A stretch of DNA of 38,222 nt, from contig JABAZC010000054.1 of assembly GCA_018608625.1 (NCBI GenBank), positions 1 to 38,222 on the forward strand, written 5' to 3'. The notes beneath the pieces are model-generated. The model was given only the letters and a program-made list of their open reading frames with translations, had not been told where the DNA came from and made no database searches. Source of the stretch: Flavobacteriaceae bacterium (GTDB lineage Bacteria > Bacteroidota > Bacteroidia > Flavobacteriales > Flavobacteriaceae). The translations under genes were made by a program, and so were the position numbers. Below, in pieces: positions 27,721 through 36,283 of the stretch (its first letter is position 1; every line of letters begins with the position of its first letter).

Positions 27721-28146
27721 TTTGGCAGAATTAAACAAATATTAAAAGCTTGTCATGCGTTAATTAATTGAATGATACAATTTAAAGATATTAATTAATT
27801 TCTTGAAATAATTTCAAGTCTATTTTATGAAATTTATTTTGTTTTATCTTGAAAACAATCTTTACCATTTAATTTGATTATTTTGGATCTTTAATAATGA
27901 AGGAAAAAATCATAAATAAATAATTAATAAACCCTAATTAAATATGAGAAAAAAGGGGTGTACATTTATGTTCTGTGGAATTATTTGAGAGATTTAGTTT
28001 AAATATTAAAAATACGTCATCCAACTTTTCATTAACGTTCTTTGTCTAATTAATCACCCACGATAAATAAAAATAATTTAAATTTAAAAAAAAACCTGTT
28101 CTATTAAACTTATTTGATAATATACAACTAACTAAAATCTATAAAA
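27721..28146 (+). other. 426-base divergent intergenic region
   Basis: Strongly AT-rich spacer between the DUF255 lipoprotein gene (minus) and the SGNH hydrolase gene (plus). It must hold promoters in both directions, but I see no full TAnnTTTG box on the plus strand and only near matches on the minus strand. It contains a palindrome at 27802-27818 with a repeated half-site at 27847-27854. No open reading frame or RNA gene is recognisable. Confidence 0.5.
27802..27818. promoter_or_regulatory. Palindrome, candidate operator
   Basis: CTTGAAA, then TAA, then TTTCAAG, is a perfect 7-bp inverted repeat 82-98 bases upstream of the DUF255 start. The half-site TCTTGAAA occurs again at 27847-27854, 46 bases away (about four helical turns). 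This could be a regulator site; no U-run follows, so it is not a terminator. Confidence 0.3.
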
Positions 28147-28851
28147 ATGAAATTAAAGCATTTATTATTAATCGTTTTTTTAATACCCATAGTTAACCAA
28201 GAAATAAACGCTCAAAACTGGAGTGAATTTGCAAATACAGGATATTATGCAAAAGCTAACCTAGAGCTTGAGCTACATTCGAAAGCTGAAAATCGAGTGG
28301 TATTTATGGGAAATTCTATCACTGAAGGTTGGGTGAATATGCGTCCAGAGTTTTTCAAGAATAGAGATTATATTAACAGAGGAATTGGGGGGCAAACAAC
28401 GCCTCAAATGCTACTACGTTTTCGACCAGATGTTGTTGATTTAAATCCAAAAGTAGTGCTCATACTAGCAGGTACAAATGATATCGCGGGAAACACAGGA
28501 TTTACCTCATTAGAAACCATTATTGGAAATATTAAATCCATGGCAGAAATAGCCAATGCAAATGGAATAAAAGTTATAATTTCTTCCATCTTACCTGCAG
28601 TAGAATATTTATGGAAACCCGGATTAAATCCCGCACCAAAAATTGTTTCAATTAACAAAGAATTAAAGATGTATGCCGAGAAAAATAACTTTATTTATCT
28701 TGATTACTTCTCCGCAATGGTAGATGATAATTATGGATTAAAAGTACCTGACTATACAGCAGCAGATGATCTGGTACACCCCAATAAAACAGGCTATTTA
28801 GTAATGGAAAAACTAGCTGAAAAAGCGATTGACAACGCACTAAGTCAATAA
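28147..28851 (+). CDS. Exported SGNH/GDSL hydrolase
   Basis: 234 residues with a signal peptide (about 1-22, ending INAQ). It is a compact SGNH hydrolase: block I FMGNSITEGW (S57), block II GIGGQTT (G80), block III LAGTNDIAGN (N111), block V DDLVHPNKTGY (D208, H211). All four catalytic and oxyanion residues are intact. Such enzymes deacylate lipids, acyl-CoA or acetylated carbohydrates; relatives in glycan-degradation loci are acetyl-esterases. It is a single gene with a long leader, tail-to-tail with the CE2-like esterase at the end of the amino-sugar operon. The substrate cannot be deduced. Confidence 0.88.
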   Translation: MKLKHLLLIVFLIPIVNQEINAQNWSEFANTGYYAKANLELELHSKAENRVVFMGNSITEGWVNMRPEFFKNRDYINRGIGGQTTPQMLLRFRPDVVDLNPKVVLILAGTNDIAGNTGFTSLETIIGNIKSMAEIANANGIKVIISSILPAVEYLWKPGLNPAPKIVSINKELKMYAEKNNFIYLDYFSAMVDDNYGLKVPDYTAADDLVHPNKTGYLVMEKLAEKAIDNALSQ

Positions 28852-28914
28852 AAATAAATCGAATACAATTAAGTATTTATCTATTATTAATTGGTCTCTT
28901 ATTTAACGCTAGAG

Positions 28915-30000
28915 TTACCAGTCAATTGTCTTCTCTATAAACTCAATTAAACTATGAGCCATATTTTTTTGCTGCTGAACAGAGGGATGTGCTGTGCTTT
29001 CTTCATAAGGCAAAAAATGCGTATAAATATGTGGATCCTCCAAGTTATCTACTGCAACTTGGACATAGCCAGGCCATAAGGAACCCGGTTTAGTAGCATC
29101 CATACTTCCTAAAGAGCAAATGATATTAGCCTCTGGATAATGAGCTCTTAAACCCGCAATAAACTCTTGATAAGCATTTATAAGATAGGCTTCGTCAGGT
29201 ACTTTATCTCCGAATCTTTTTATAAACTCTGGATGCTCAGGAAGTTTTACGAGCCCGGTGTCATTTTGAAACAGATTGACCACAACAACCTGAGGTTGGT
29301 ACAAAGAAAAATCCCACTTACTAGTACTGTCTGTAGGAACTAATCGGTCATAAACCTCAGGCATAATCAATGGATCCCAGCTTACAGTGATGCCAATACC
29401 ACTTTTACAGACACAATGATAGTCTGCATCAAAGTGTCTGGATGTAATCGCTGCATAGGAAGCATAATTATTGGAGTATATGCTGTCATAACGATCCTTT
29501 CCAGATGTATCTTCTACTGCAAATCCAGCAGTTATTGAATCTCCATAAAATTCAATTTTTCTTTTCTTAGGGGCAGACTTTGCTAATAATTTAGCATTTG
29601 TATCAACCTTAAAACCATAAAAGTCTGTTGGACCCCTATCCCACTCTGTGCGTCTAAAGAGCTCAATTGTGTGAGGGCCTTTTGACAAGTTGGAGGCGAG
29701 GACTTGGTATTGTTTGATGGTTTGTGGTCTTAAAATAAAGATACTATCATTATCTAAAATTACATTATAATAATTATCTCCCGATTCATCTTGAAGCAAG
29801 ACGGCGATAGATGCCCCTTCGAAATTAATTCTAATTGAAGACCCAGGCCAGTTCAATCCAACAGATTCCTCACTAGACCGATTTATTCTACCAGAATATT
29901 CAATCGCAGGGTCAGAAGGATCGACAATCAGTTCTTTTTTATCAGAACAACTAATTAACAAAACTGATAATGAAAATGATAGTATAAGATATGATTTCAT
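28915..30000 (-). CDS. CE2-like SGNH carbohydrate acetyl-esterase lipoprotein
   Basis: 361 residues. The lipoprotein signal ends in LLISC (C18). A beta-sandwich N-terminal domain (about 30-145, with YSGRINR and FPGSSI-like GLNWPGSSIRINFEGASI) precedes an SGNH domain (about 147-358): FYGDSITAGF (S155), SGIGITVSW (G201), LFQNDTG (N246) and TAHPSVQQQ (H338). This two-domain order is that of carbohydrate esterase family 2. As in that family, the Asp normally three residues before the catalytic His is missing (S335 there), so a Ser-His dyad is expected. It probably removes O-acetyl groups from a sugar at the cell surface or in the periplasm. It is the last gene of the nagB operon, 26 bases after the symporter, which suggests an acetylated amino-sugar substrate (inference). 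Confidence 0.85.
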   Translation of the reverse strand: MKSYLILSFSLSVLLISCSDKKELIVDPSDPAIEYSGRINRSSEESVGLNWPGSSIRINFEGASIAVLLQDESGDNYYNVILDNDSIFILRPQTIKQYQVLASNLSKGPHTIELFRRTEWDRGPTDFYGFKVDTNAKLLAKSAPKKRKIEFYGDSITAGFAVEDTSGKDRYDSIYSNNYASYAAITSRHFDADYHCVCKSGIGITVSWDPLIMPEVYDRLVPTDSTSKWDFSLYQPQVVVVNLFQNDTGLVKLPEHPEFIKRFGDKVPDEAYLINAYQEFIAGLRAHYPEANIICSLGSMDATKPGSLWPGYVQVAVDNLEDPHIYTHFLPYEESTAHPSVQQQKNMAHSLIEFIEKTIDW

Positions 30001-30026
30001 AAAAAAAAACTATATGGTTAGTTATT

Positions 30027-31760
30027 TTAATGGGTTGCCTCCCCTGCTCCACTAGGAATTCTAATCCGTTCTACTATGTCTTGCACATCTTGTGGGGGTG
30101 CTGGTGTAAACTTCATAATTGTAATAGACACTATAAAATTTAATAACATAGCTACACTTCCAAAGCCTTCAGGTGAAATACCAAACCACCACTCACTTTT
30201 ACTAGGAAGAACGTCGTCAAACCATCCGAGTTTATATTTCAACATATAATACAACATGGTAACAATACCCACAATCATACCGGCTATAGCGCCCTCTTTA
30301 TTCATTCGTTTGTAGAAGATCCCTAATATGATCGCTGGAAAGAAGGAAGCTGCTGCCAAACCAAAAGCCAAGGCTACTGTTGCGGCAACAAAGCCCGGAG
30401 GATTAATTCCAAAATAACCTGCTACACAAACAGCAACAACCGCTGATAAACGTGCCGCTACTAATTCATTTTTCTCAGAAATTTTTGGGTTGATTATTTT
30501 CTTGATTAAGTCATGTGAAACAGAAGCAGAAATCACTAATAATAATCCTGCTGCAGTTGATAATGCAGCTGCTAGAGCTCCTGCCGCTACCAGAGCGATG
30601 ACCCAATTAGGCAATTCTGCAATTTCTGGATTTGCCAAAACCATAATATCGTTATCAACGACTAATTCATTTTGATTTTTATCCGCTACATACTGAATTA
30701 ATCCATCGTTGTTTTTATCTACAAATGTAATCAGTCCTGTCGTTTCCCATTTTTTAAACCATTCCGGAACTGTCGCATAGGGCTGATTAGAAAGTGTTTC
30801 AATCATATTGGTTCGTGCAAATGCCGCCACTGCAGGTGCTGTAGAATACAAGATAACAATAAGAAATAACGCAATCCCTGCTGATTTACGAGCATCCTTG
30901 ACGCGCTTAACTGTAAAAAAACGTACTATCACATGAGGCAGTCCTGCTGTACCCACCATCAAAGCCAGTGTAATCGCAAATACATCCACCAAAGACTTGG
31001 TACCTTCTGTATATTCAGCAAACCCTAAATCAGTGCTTAAACCGTCTAATTTGTCCAATAAAAAAGTACCCGATCCGTCTGCTAATTCACTGCCAAAACC
31101 TAATTGTGGAATTGGATTGCCTGTCATTTGAATTGATATAAAAATAGCGGGAACCATGAACGCAAAAATCAAGACACAATATTGAGCAACTTGTGTATAG
31201 GTAATACCTTTCATCCCTCCTAAAACCGCATAAAATAATACAATCAACATCCCAATAACGACACCTGTATTAATATCAACTTCTAAAAACCGAGAGAATA
31301 CCAATCCAACTCCTCGCATCTGACCCGCTACGTACGTAAAGGAGACTAAAAGAGCACATATAACGCCAACAAGACGAGCCGTATTAGAATAATAACGATC
31401 TCCAATAAAATCAGGAACGGTGAATTTCCCAAACTTCCTTAAATAAGGAGCTAATAACAAAGCGAGTAAAACATATCCTCCGGTCCAGCCCATTAAATAA
31501 ACAGCTCCGTCATAGCCTGCAAAGGAAATAATTCCTGCCATAGAAATAAAAGAGGCCGCACTCATCCAATCAGCGGCTGTTGCCATTCCATTGGCTAGAG
31601 GCGATACGCCTCCACCAGCAACATAAAATTCTTTTGTAGAGCCTGCCCGTGCCCAAATTGCAATTCCTATATACAGAGTAAAAGTGATACCTACTAAAAT
31701 ATAAGTCCACGTTTGAACGGGCAGCGATTCAGCCAGTAAAATACTATTTATCATAACCAT
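30027..31760 (-). CDS. Sodium:solute symporter, large subunit (VC_2705-type, ActP-like)
   Basis: 577 residues with about 13 membrane segments, of the SSS (solute:sodium symporter) family. The typical WMSAASFISMAG and VAGQMRGVGLVFSRFLEV stretches are present. The nearest named subfamily is VC_2705-type, whose members sit next to a small DUF4212 subunit, as here. Residues 348-353 (DKNNDG, then LIQYV) in a large extracytoplasmic loop look like an EF-hand or dockerin-type calcium loop. ATG at 31760 overlaps the DUF4212 gene by 17 bases; the alternative ATG at 31754 overlaps by 11. Substrate is uncertain: homologues are called acetate permeases, but the operon with GH20 and NagB suggests GlcNAc, glucosamine or acetate released from them. 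Confidence 0.9.
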   Translation of the reverse strand: MVMINSILLAESLPVQTWTYILVGITFTLYIGIAIWARAGSTKEFYVAGGGVSPLANGMATAADWMSAASFISMAGIISFAGYDGAVYLMGWTGGYVLLALLLAPYLRKFGKFTVPDFIGDRYYSNTARLVGVICALLVSFTYVAGQMRGVGLVFSRFLEVDINTGVVIGMLIVLFYAVLGGMKGITYTQVAQYCVLIFAFMVPAIFISIQMTGNPIPQLGFGSELADGSGTFLLDKLDGLSTDLGFAEYTEGTKSLVDVFAITLALMVGTAGLPHVIVRFFTVKRVKDARKSAGIALFLIVILYSTAPAVAAFARTNMIETLSNQPYATVPEWFKKWETTGLITFVDKNNDGLIQYVADKNQNELVVDNDIMVLANPEIAELPNWVIALVAAGALAAALSTAAGLLLVISASVSHDLIKKIINPKISEKNELVAARLSAVVAVCVAGYFGINPPGFVAATVALAFGLAAASFFPAIILGIFYKRMNKEGAIAGMIVGIVTMLYYMLKYKLGWFDDVLPSKSEWWFGISPEGFGSVAMLLNFIVSITIMKFTPAPPQDVQDIVERIRIPSGAGEATH

Positions 31761-31998
31761 ATTTTTTATCCAGTTTATTCATTAGTCTCACATATATAAA
31801 TATCAAAACAACAAATACATACATAGACCCTTGTTGTGCAAACCAAAACCCAAGTTTAAAGCCACCAAGCTTAAAGTCGTTAAGTACGTCTTTTAACATA
31901 ATTCCAGCTACAAATGAGACGAGGAACCACACTGCTAATAGTATATATAAGTATCTAATATTTTCCTTCCAATAGGCTTTTGATTTGCTTTCTGTCAT
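31744..31998 (-). CDS. DUF4212 small subunit of the sodium:solute symporter
   Basis: 84 residues with two membrane segments (about 17-36 and 50-70) and the typical AYWKENIRYLYILLAVWFLVS and GFWFAQQGSMYVFVV. It matches the small partner of VC_2705-type sodium:solute symporters. Its gene overlaps the large-subunit gene, so the two are made together. The exact role of the small subunit is not known. It follows the GH20 gene by 15 bases. Confidence 0.9.
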   Translation of the reverse strand: MTESKSKAYWKENIRYLYILLAVWFLVSFVAGIMLKDVLNDFKLGGFKLGFWFAQQGSMYVFVVLIFIYVRLMNKLDKKYGYDK

Positions 31999-32013
31999 TT
32001 TGTTTTATTTTGG

Positions 32014-34074
32014 TTAATTAATTTTAAGATACTGAAATTTAATATGTTTAATCAATTTGTTTAAAGGGTTTAAAATGGCAAGTTCTACGTCTGCATGAGG
32101 GTTACTTAAGATCATTATACTGTTTTTCAAAGCATCGTATTCGTTCTGTGTTATTTTTTTATTCACTAATGACGTTAGTAATATTTTAGATACTTCAGAT
32201 AGGTTTTCCGATAATACTTCCAATGGTTTTAGCTTTGGATTACTTGGGATAGTGACGAACTTGGTATGGTTATCAGACCATTTCCTCAAATAAGATTGGA
32301 TCGCCTTAGAATCTATCTGTTTACCTGAATCATTAGTCGAATTGATAAAAAGAGCAACCTCTATTTTAAATGCAGCGGCTGCCTCAGCATCAGCTGTACA
32401 AGCATCTGCAAAAAGGGTGAACGGTGAAAATGTTTTGTATTCTGTACCGCCTGCATTTCTTGAATATATTTTTAGAGGCTCGCAAATACTTACCAGAACT
32501 TGCAGCGCTTCTATAGAGTAGTTATTACTAAGGTTACGTAGAATAACAGCACTGCTGCTTAGATGTGTTATCCCTAATTCTTCCAGCTGACGACTCACCA
32601 CTTTTAAACGACGCTTCATGTTGTCAATAGCATTGACGTCTTTTGAAGACCAAAGGCGCTCTGCAATCGCTGCAGTGCGAGGCCAAATTCGAGAATCAAT
32701 GGTAAGAGGCGTTACTAACTCACTCCACATGGTGGCTTCACCTCCAAGAACACGTGCACGCTCGGCTTCAGTTAATGTTACATCTCCAATCGGATCGGCG
32801 CTGTAATGATGCTCTACAGAAAGCATCCTATCTATATAATACCCATTTGAAAGGACGGCTTGAAACCCCTGTTTAGCAGCTGTGATGGCAGCACCTCCCT
32901 TTTCCATTCCCTCATTTTCACCTCTCCAAGCGTGTATCAATGCTGTGGTTGGCATCGTAGGCGTCATAATCTCGTCCCAGCCCATTAATTTTTTCCCCAA
33001 GCTGTTCAGGGTTTTTTCCAATCTAATATTCAAGTACGTCTGTAGCTCATGATTTGTGTTTAGATTATTTATGTTTTTAAACGCTTGAATAGACTCATTT
33101 CCATTCCAATGTTTTCCTTCGTTTTCGTCCCCACCAATATGGAAATATTGATCAGGGAAAAGAGACGCTATTTCAGTAAACAACTCGTCTAAAAAAACAT
33201 AGGTTGATTCAAGAGTTGGATTAAGGGTTGGATTAAAGATCCCAGAAAAACGTTCAATAGTATAAACATAACCTTTCTTACTCCCAAGTTCAGGATAAGC
33301 TGTTAAGATTGCAGTAGCATGTCCAGGAACATCAATTTCTGGAACGACTCTAATGCCTAAATTTGAGGCATAACTAACAATATCTTTTATTTGGTTTTGA
33401 GTATAGTATAAACCATCCGATGCTTCGAGATGTAGTTTAGGAAATACCTTGGACTCGATACGAAACCCTTGATCATCAGATAAATGCCAGTGAAACACAT
33501 TCATTTTAAGTGATGCCATCGCATCTAAATTTCGTTTTATAACCGCTACAGGTTGGAAATGCCTAGCGGCATCAATCATCAGACCACGCCAAACAAACCG
33601 AGGTGCATCGTAAATAGAAACCCCTGGAAAATAATAGTCTGAAACGCCCTGTGTTGTTAATTGCAGTAATGTCTCTAACCCTCTTAGAGCTCCTACATCT
33701 GTTGTAGCTCTAATTATCGCGTTGGTTGCATTCACTTCTAAGGAGTAGGATTCATCGCTATCAATACTAAGGCTTGAAACTGTATCAAAATGAATTTGAA
33801 TGGTTGAAGAACTGTCTTTAACTGGAAATCCTTCATTGATAAAAACCCCTGTACGACCAGAAAGACGTCTTAGAAAAATAGTCCCAGCTTTTTGAAGCCT
33901 TTCACTAGAACTTACATTTATTGAGATTGTAAGTTGCTCATCAATAGGTAATTTTAGATTTTTAGCTTCAATTTTTTTGGGCCAAGGCATTAAATTATAG
34001 CGCTCGGAAAGTTTATTTTGAGAAAAGCCAGTAACAAAAATCAAGCAAAAAAATAAGATTAATCTTGTATTCAT
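32014..34074 (-). CDS. Secreted GH20 beta-N-acetylhexosaminidase
   Basis: 686 residues. A signal peptide (about 1-19, ending TGFSQ) is followed by a GH20b N-terminal domain (about 25-150) and the GH20 TIM barrel (about 155-500). Landmarks are FHWHLSDDQGFRIE (195-207), VVPEIDVPGHATA, and the catalytic pair in HIGGDENEGKHW (D316 polarises the substrate acetamido group, E317 is the acid). A C-terminal extension (about 500-686) of helical character has no clear family. It removes terminal GlcNAc or GalNAc from chito-oligosaccharides, glycoproteins or peptidoglycan fragments. It lies 3 bases after the nagB/PIG-L fusion, and both are within one operon with the symporter. Confidence 0.93.
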   Translation of the reverse strand: MNTRLILFFCLIFVTGFSQNKLSERYNLMPWPKKIEAKNLKLPIDEQLTISINVSSSERLQKAGTIFLRRLSGRTGVFINEGFPVKDSSSTIQIHFDTVSSLSIDSDESYSLEVNATNAIIRATTDVGALRGLETLLQLTTQGVSDYYFPGVSIYDAPRFVWRGLMIDAARHFQPVAVIKRNLDAMASLKMNVFHWHLSDDQGFRIESKVFPKLHLEASDGLYYTQNQIKDIVSYASNLGIRVVPEIDVPGHATAILTAYPELGSKKGYVYTIERFSGIFNPTLNPTLESTYVFLDELFTEIASLFPDQYFHIGGDENEGKHWNGNESIQAFKNINNLNTNHELQTYLNIRLEKTLNSLGKKLMGWDEIMTPTMPTTALIHAWRGENEGMEKGGAAITAAKQGFQAVLSNGYYIDRMLSVEHHYSADPIGDVTLTEAERARVLGGEATMWSELVTPLTIDSRIWPRTAAIAERLWSSKDVNAIDNMKRRLKVVSRQLEELGITHLSSSAVILRNLSNNYSIEALQVLVSICEPLKIYSRNAGGTEYKTFSPFTLFADACTADAEAAAAFKIEVALFINSTNDSGKQIDSKAIQSYLRKWSDNHTKFVTIPSNPKLKPLEVLSENLSEVSKILLTSLVNKKITQNEYDALKNSIMILSNPHADVELAILNPLNKLIKHIKFQYLKIN

Positions 34075-34077
34075 ATG

Positions 34078-35982
34078 TTAAAAATGGTAGCGTTTAAAAG
34101 CCTCTATAGCTGCATAATCAGCAAGTCCTAAGTCATTATATCTTTTGGCTGTTAACCTGTTCCTATCTTCAACGCGCACCCAAAACTCTCTGTTGTCATC
34201 GCCTTGAAACATTACACCATCTTTTTGAGATTGATGATAGAAAATAGCATGTCGCTTTTTAAGCACTTGGTCAGGGCTCATAGGGACTGCCATTTCGATT
34301 TGGTATGGCTCCCACTCATGCCAAGCCCCGCGGTACAACCAAACCCAACAATCTTCCATGTAAGAACGGTTTTTTAAGGCCTCTAAAGAATCAAATAACA
34401 CGTTCAAGCACACTTTGTGTGTACCATGCGGATCGGCCAAATCTCCAGCAGCATAAATCTGATGGGGTTTAATATCTTCGATTAATTTACACATTATATC
34501 TAAATCAGCCGTTGTTATGTTATTTTTCTTTACTGTTCCAGTTTCATAAAACGGAAGGTTTAAGAAGTGAACACTTGAATCTTCCAAGCCTAAATAACGA
34601 GTGGCAGCTAACGACTCACTTCGTCTAATCAACGCTTTTAACCTGAGTATTTCATGTGAATCTATATCTTGATCTGTTTTATGTTTCAAGAAATTAATTA
34701 GTGCTTTAGGTTCCTCAGAATTTAAATTTAAAGCTAAGGAAATTTCGGCAAACTTTAACGCATCTTCGTCAGAGACTGCAATATTTCCAGAAGTTTGATA
34801 AGCAACATGCACTTCATGTCCTTGCTCTACCAGGCGATCAAAAGTACCCCCCATTGAAATCACATCATCGTCAGGATGCGGACTAAATATGATAATACGT
34901 TTCTTTGGAATATCAGCACGCTCAGGACGATTGGAATCGTCAGCATTAGGCTTTCCTGCAGGCCAGCCAGTAATGGTATGCTGCATTTTATTAAATATTT
35001 TAATATTTAAATCATATGCATTTCCAACTGCAGATAATAAACCAGACATTCCGTTATTATTGTAATCTTTATCAGTTAATTTTAAAATAGATTTATTAGT
35101 CAATTCACTAAGCCATAAAACAGCTTTCAACTTTAATGTTTCATTCCACTCACAAGAAGTCACCAACCAAGGCGTCTTGATACGCGTCAGTTCTTCTGAA
35201 GCCGCTTCATCTAAAATAAAAGTTGTGTTACAGTGGTTTTGTAAATAGGTGGCTGGAACTTCAGACGATATACTTCCTTCAATTGTCTGCTTTAATATGT
35301 CTGCTTTGTTAGCTCCCCAAGCTATTAACACAATTCTTTTAGCGCTACTCACAGTACCAATACCCATTGTAATTGCTTTTCTTGGAACATTGCCAATACC
35401 TAAAAAAGCAGGGGCAGCATCTATACGTGTAATATGATTTAGCTTAATATTTCGGGTACCAGAATTAAGGTGTGATCCTGGTTCATTGAATCCAATATGT
35501 CCTGTCCTACCAATACCAAGAAGCTGAAAGTCTATGCCGCCTACAGATTTAATTTTCATTTCATAATCTACACATGACTGAAACAAATCTTCATTACTAA
35601 CCGTTCCATCCGGAATATTGATGTTATGAGGTAATATATCTACATGATTAAAAAGGTGCTCACGCATAAAATAATCATAACTCTGAACATTACTCTTCTG
35701 CATTGGGTAATACTCATCCAGGTTAAAAGAAATGACATTTGCAAAACTAAGACCTTCTTCTCTATGCATTCGCACAAGTTCTTCATATACTTTAATTGGA
35801 GAAGATCCTGTGGCTAATCCTAAAACACAATGGGTGTTTTGGCTACTCTTATCATTAATTAAATTGGCTATTTCCTTGGCAACAACTATCGAAGCTGTAA
35901 AAGAAGAATCGAAAATAATATTGTGGATTTTTTCAAAACGAGTCTCTTCGAATTGTCCGGCAGGTTTATAACTTAATTGCAT
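34078..35982 (-). CDS. nagB: Glucosamine-6-phosphate deaminase-like protein fused to a PIG-L deacetylase domain
   Basis: 634 residues. The NagB/RpiA-fold domain (about 15-275) has GLATGSSP (54-61), FNLDEYY (D89, equivalent to E. coli D72) and GIGRTGHIGFNEPGS (H162, E167 equivalent to H143, E148). The residue matching E. coli D141 is T160, a notable change. After a linker (about 275-360) comes a PIG-L/LmbE domain (about 361-600) with zinc ligands in SPHPDDD (H369, D372) and DPHGTH (H522). NagB turns glucosamine-6-phosphate into fructose-6-phosphate and ammonia; PIG-L domains deacetylate GlcNAc-containing substrates. The fusion could do deacetylation and deamination in one protein, replacing NagA, which is not seen here. 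It is the first gene of the operon, with a 438-base upstream region. Homologous fusions occur across Bacteroidota. Confidence 0.88.
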   Translation of the reverse strand: MQLSYKPAGQFEETRFEKIHNIIFDSSFTASIVVAKEIANLINDKSSQNTHCVLGLATGSSPIKVYEELVRMHREEGLSFANVISFNLDEYYPMQKSNVQSYDYFMREHLFNHVDILPHNINIPDGTVSNEDLFQSCVDYEMKIKSVGGIDFQLLGIGRTGHIGFNEPGSHLNSGTRNIKLNHITRIDAAPAFLGIGNVPRKAITMGIGTVSSAKRIVLIAWGANKADILKQTIEGSISSEVPATYLQNHCNTTFILDEAASEELTRIKTPWLVTSCEWNETLKLKAVLWLSELTNKSILKLTDKDYNNNGMSGLLSAVGNAYDLNIKIFNKMQHTITGWPAGKPNADDSNRPERADIPKKRIIIFSPHPDDDVISMGGTFDRLVEQGHEVHVAYQTSGNIAVSDEDALKFAEISLALNLNSEEPKALINFLKHKTDQDIDSHEILRLKALIRRSESLAATRYLGLEDSSVHFLNLPFYETGTVKKNNITTADLDIMCKLIEDIKPHQIYAAGDLADPHGTHKVCLNVLFDSLEALKNRSYMEDCWVWLYRGAWHEWEPYQIEMAVPMSPDQVLKKRHAIFYHQSQKDGVMFQGDDNREFWVRVEDRNRLTAKRYNDLGLADYAAIEAFKRYHF

Positions 35983-36084
35983 ATTGATGGATATTTTAAT
36001 TTACTTATCTGATCCCCTTAACGATTAATTGTCTAAATCAAAAAAAACGAGTTTTAATTTTACGGCTTAAGTCTATAATTTAAC

Positions 36085-36116
36085 AAAAAAAGAAGAACTA
36101 GATTACCCAGTTCTTC
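36085..36116 (-). terminator. Strong intrinsic terminator or attenuator ahead of nagB
   Basis: On the minus strand GAAGAACT and AGTTCTTC form a perfect 8-bp stem with a 9-base loop, followed directly by seven T's. It lies 304 bases after the fasciclin stop and 103 bases before the nagB ATG. It could end fasciclin transcription, or act as an attenuator in a nagB leader together with element A. Confidence 0.75.
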
Positions 36117-36182
36117 CTTTGAAAATTTAACTAATCTTAAACTAAAACAATTAATGTTATATAAATTAAATAAAAATAAGAG

Positions 36183-36283
36183 CTAATTAAAAATTTGTTC
36201 GACTAATAACCATTCTTAACACACTAATGGTTTAATTGGTTATAATTGGAGTTTATGTTCACAAAAAGAATCGCCTTTATAGA
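36183..36283 (-). promoter_or_regulatory. Duplicated leader element, copy A (ahead of nagB)
   Basis: Read on the minus strand it shows, in order, TATAAAGG, TGAAC, AATTATAA, TTAGTG, GTTATTAGTCGAA and TAATTAG. The same blocks in the same order occur in copy B (37528-37621) ahead of the fasciclin gene, with equal spacing between blocks 1 and 2 (12 bases) and between TTAGTG and GTTATT (11 bases). A U-run hairpin follows 77 bases after GTCGAA here and 74 bases after it in copy B. Function unknown; see findings. Confidence 0.55.

Noticed and set aside
28852-28914. Hairpin between the two converging SGNH esterase genes
   Set aside because: AATAC/GTATT is 5 bp of mostly AT with no U-run; not reportable as a terminator.
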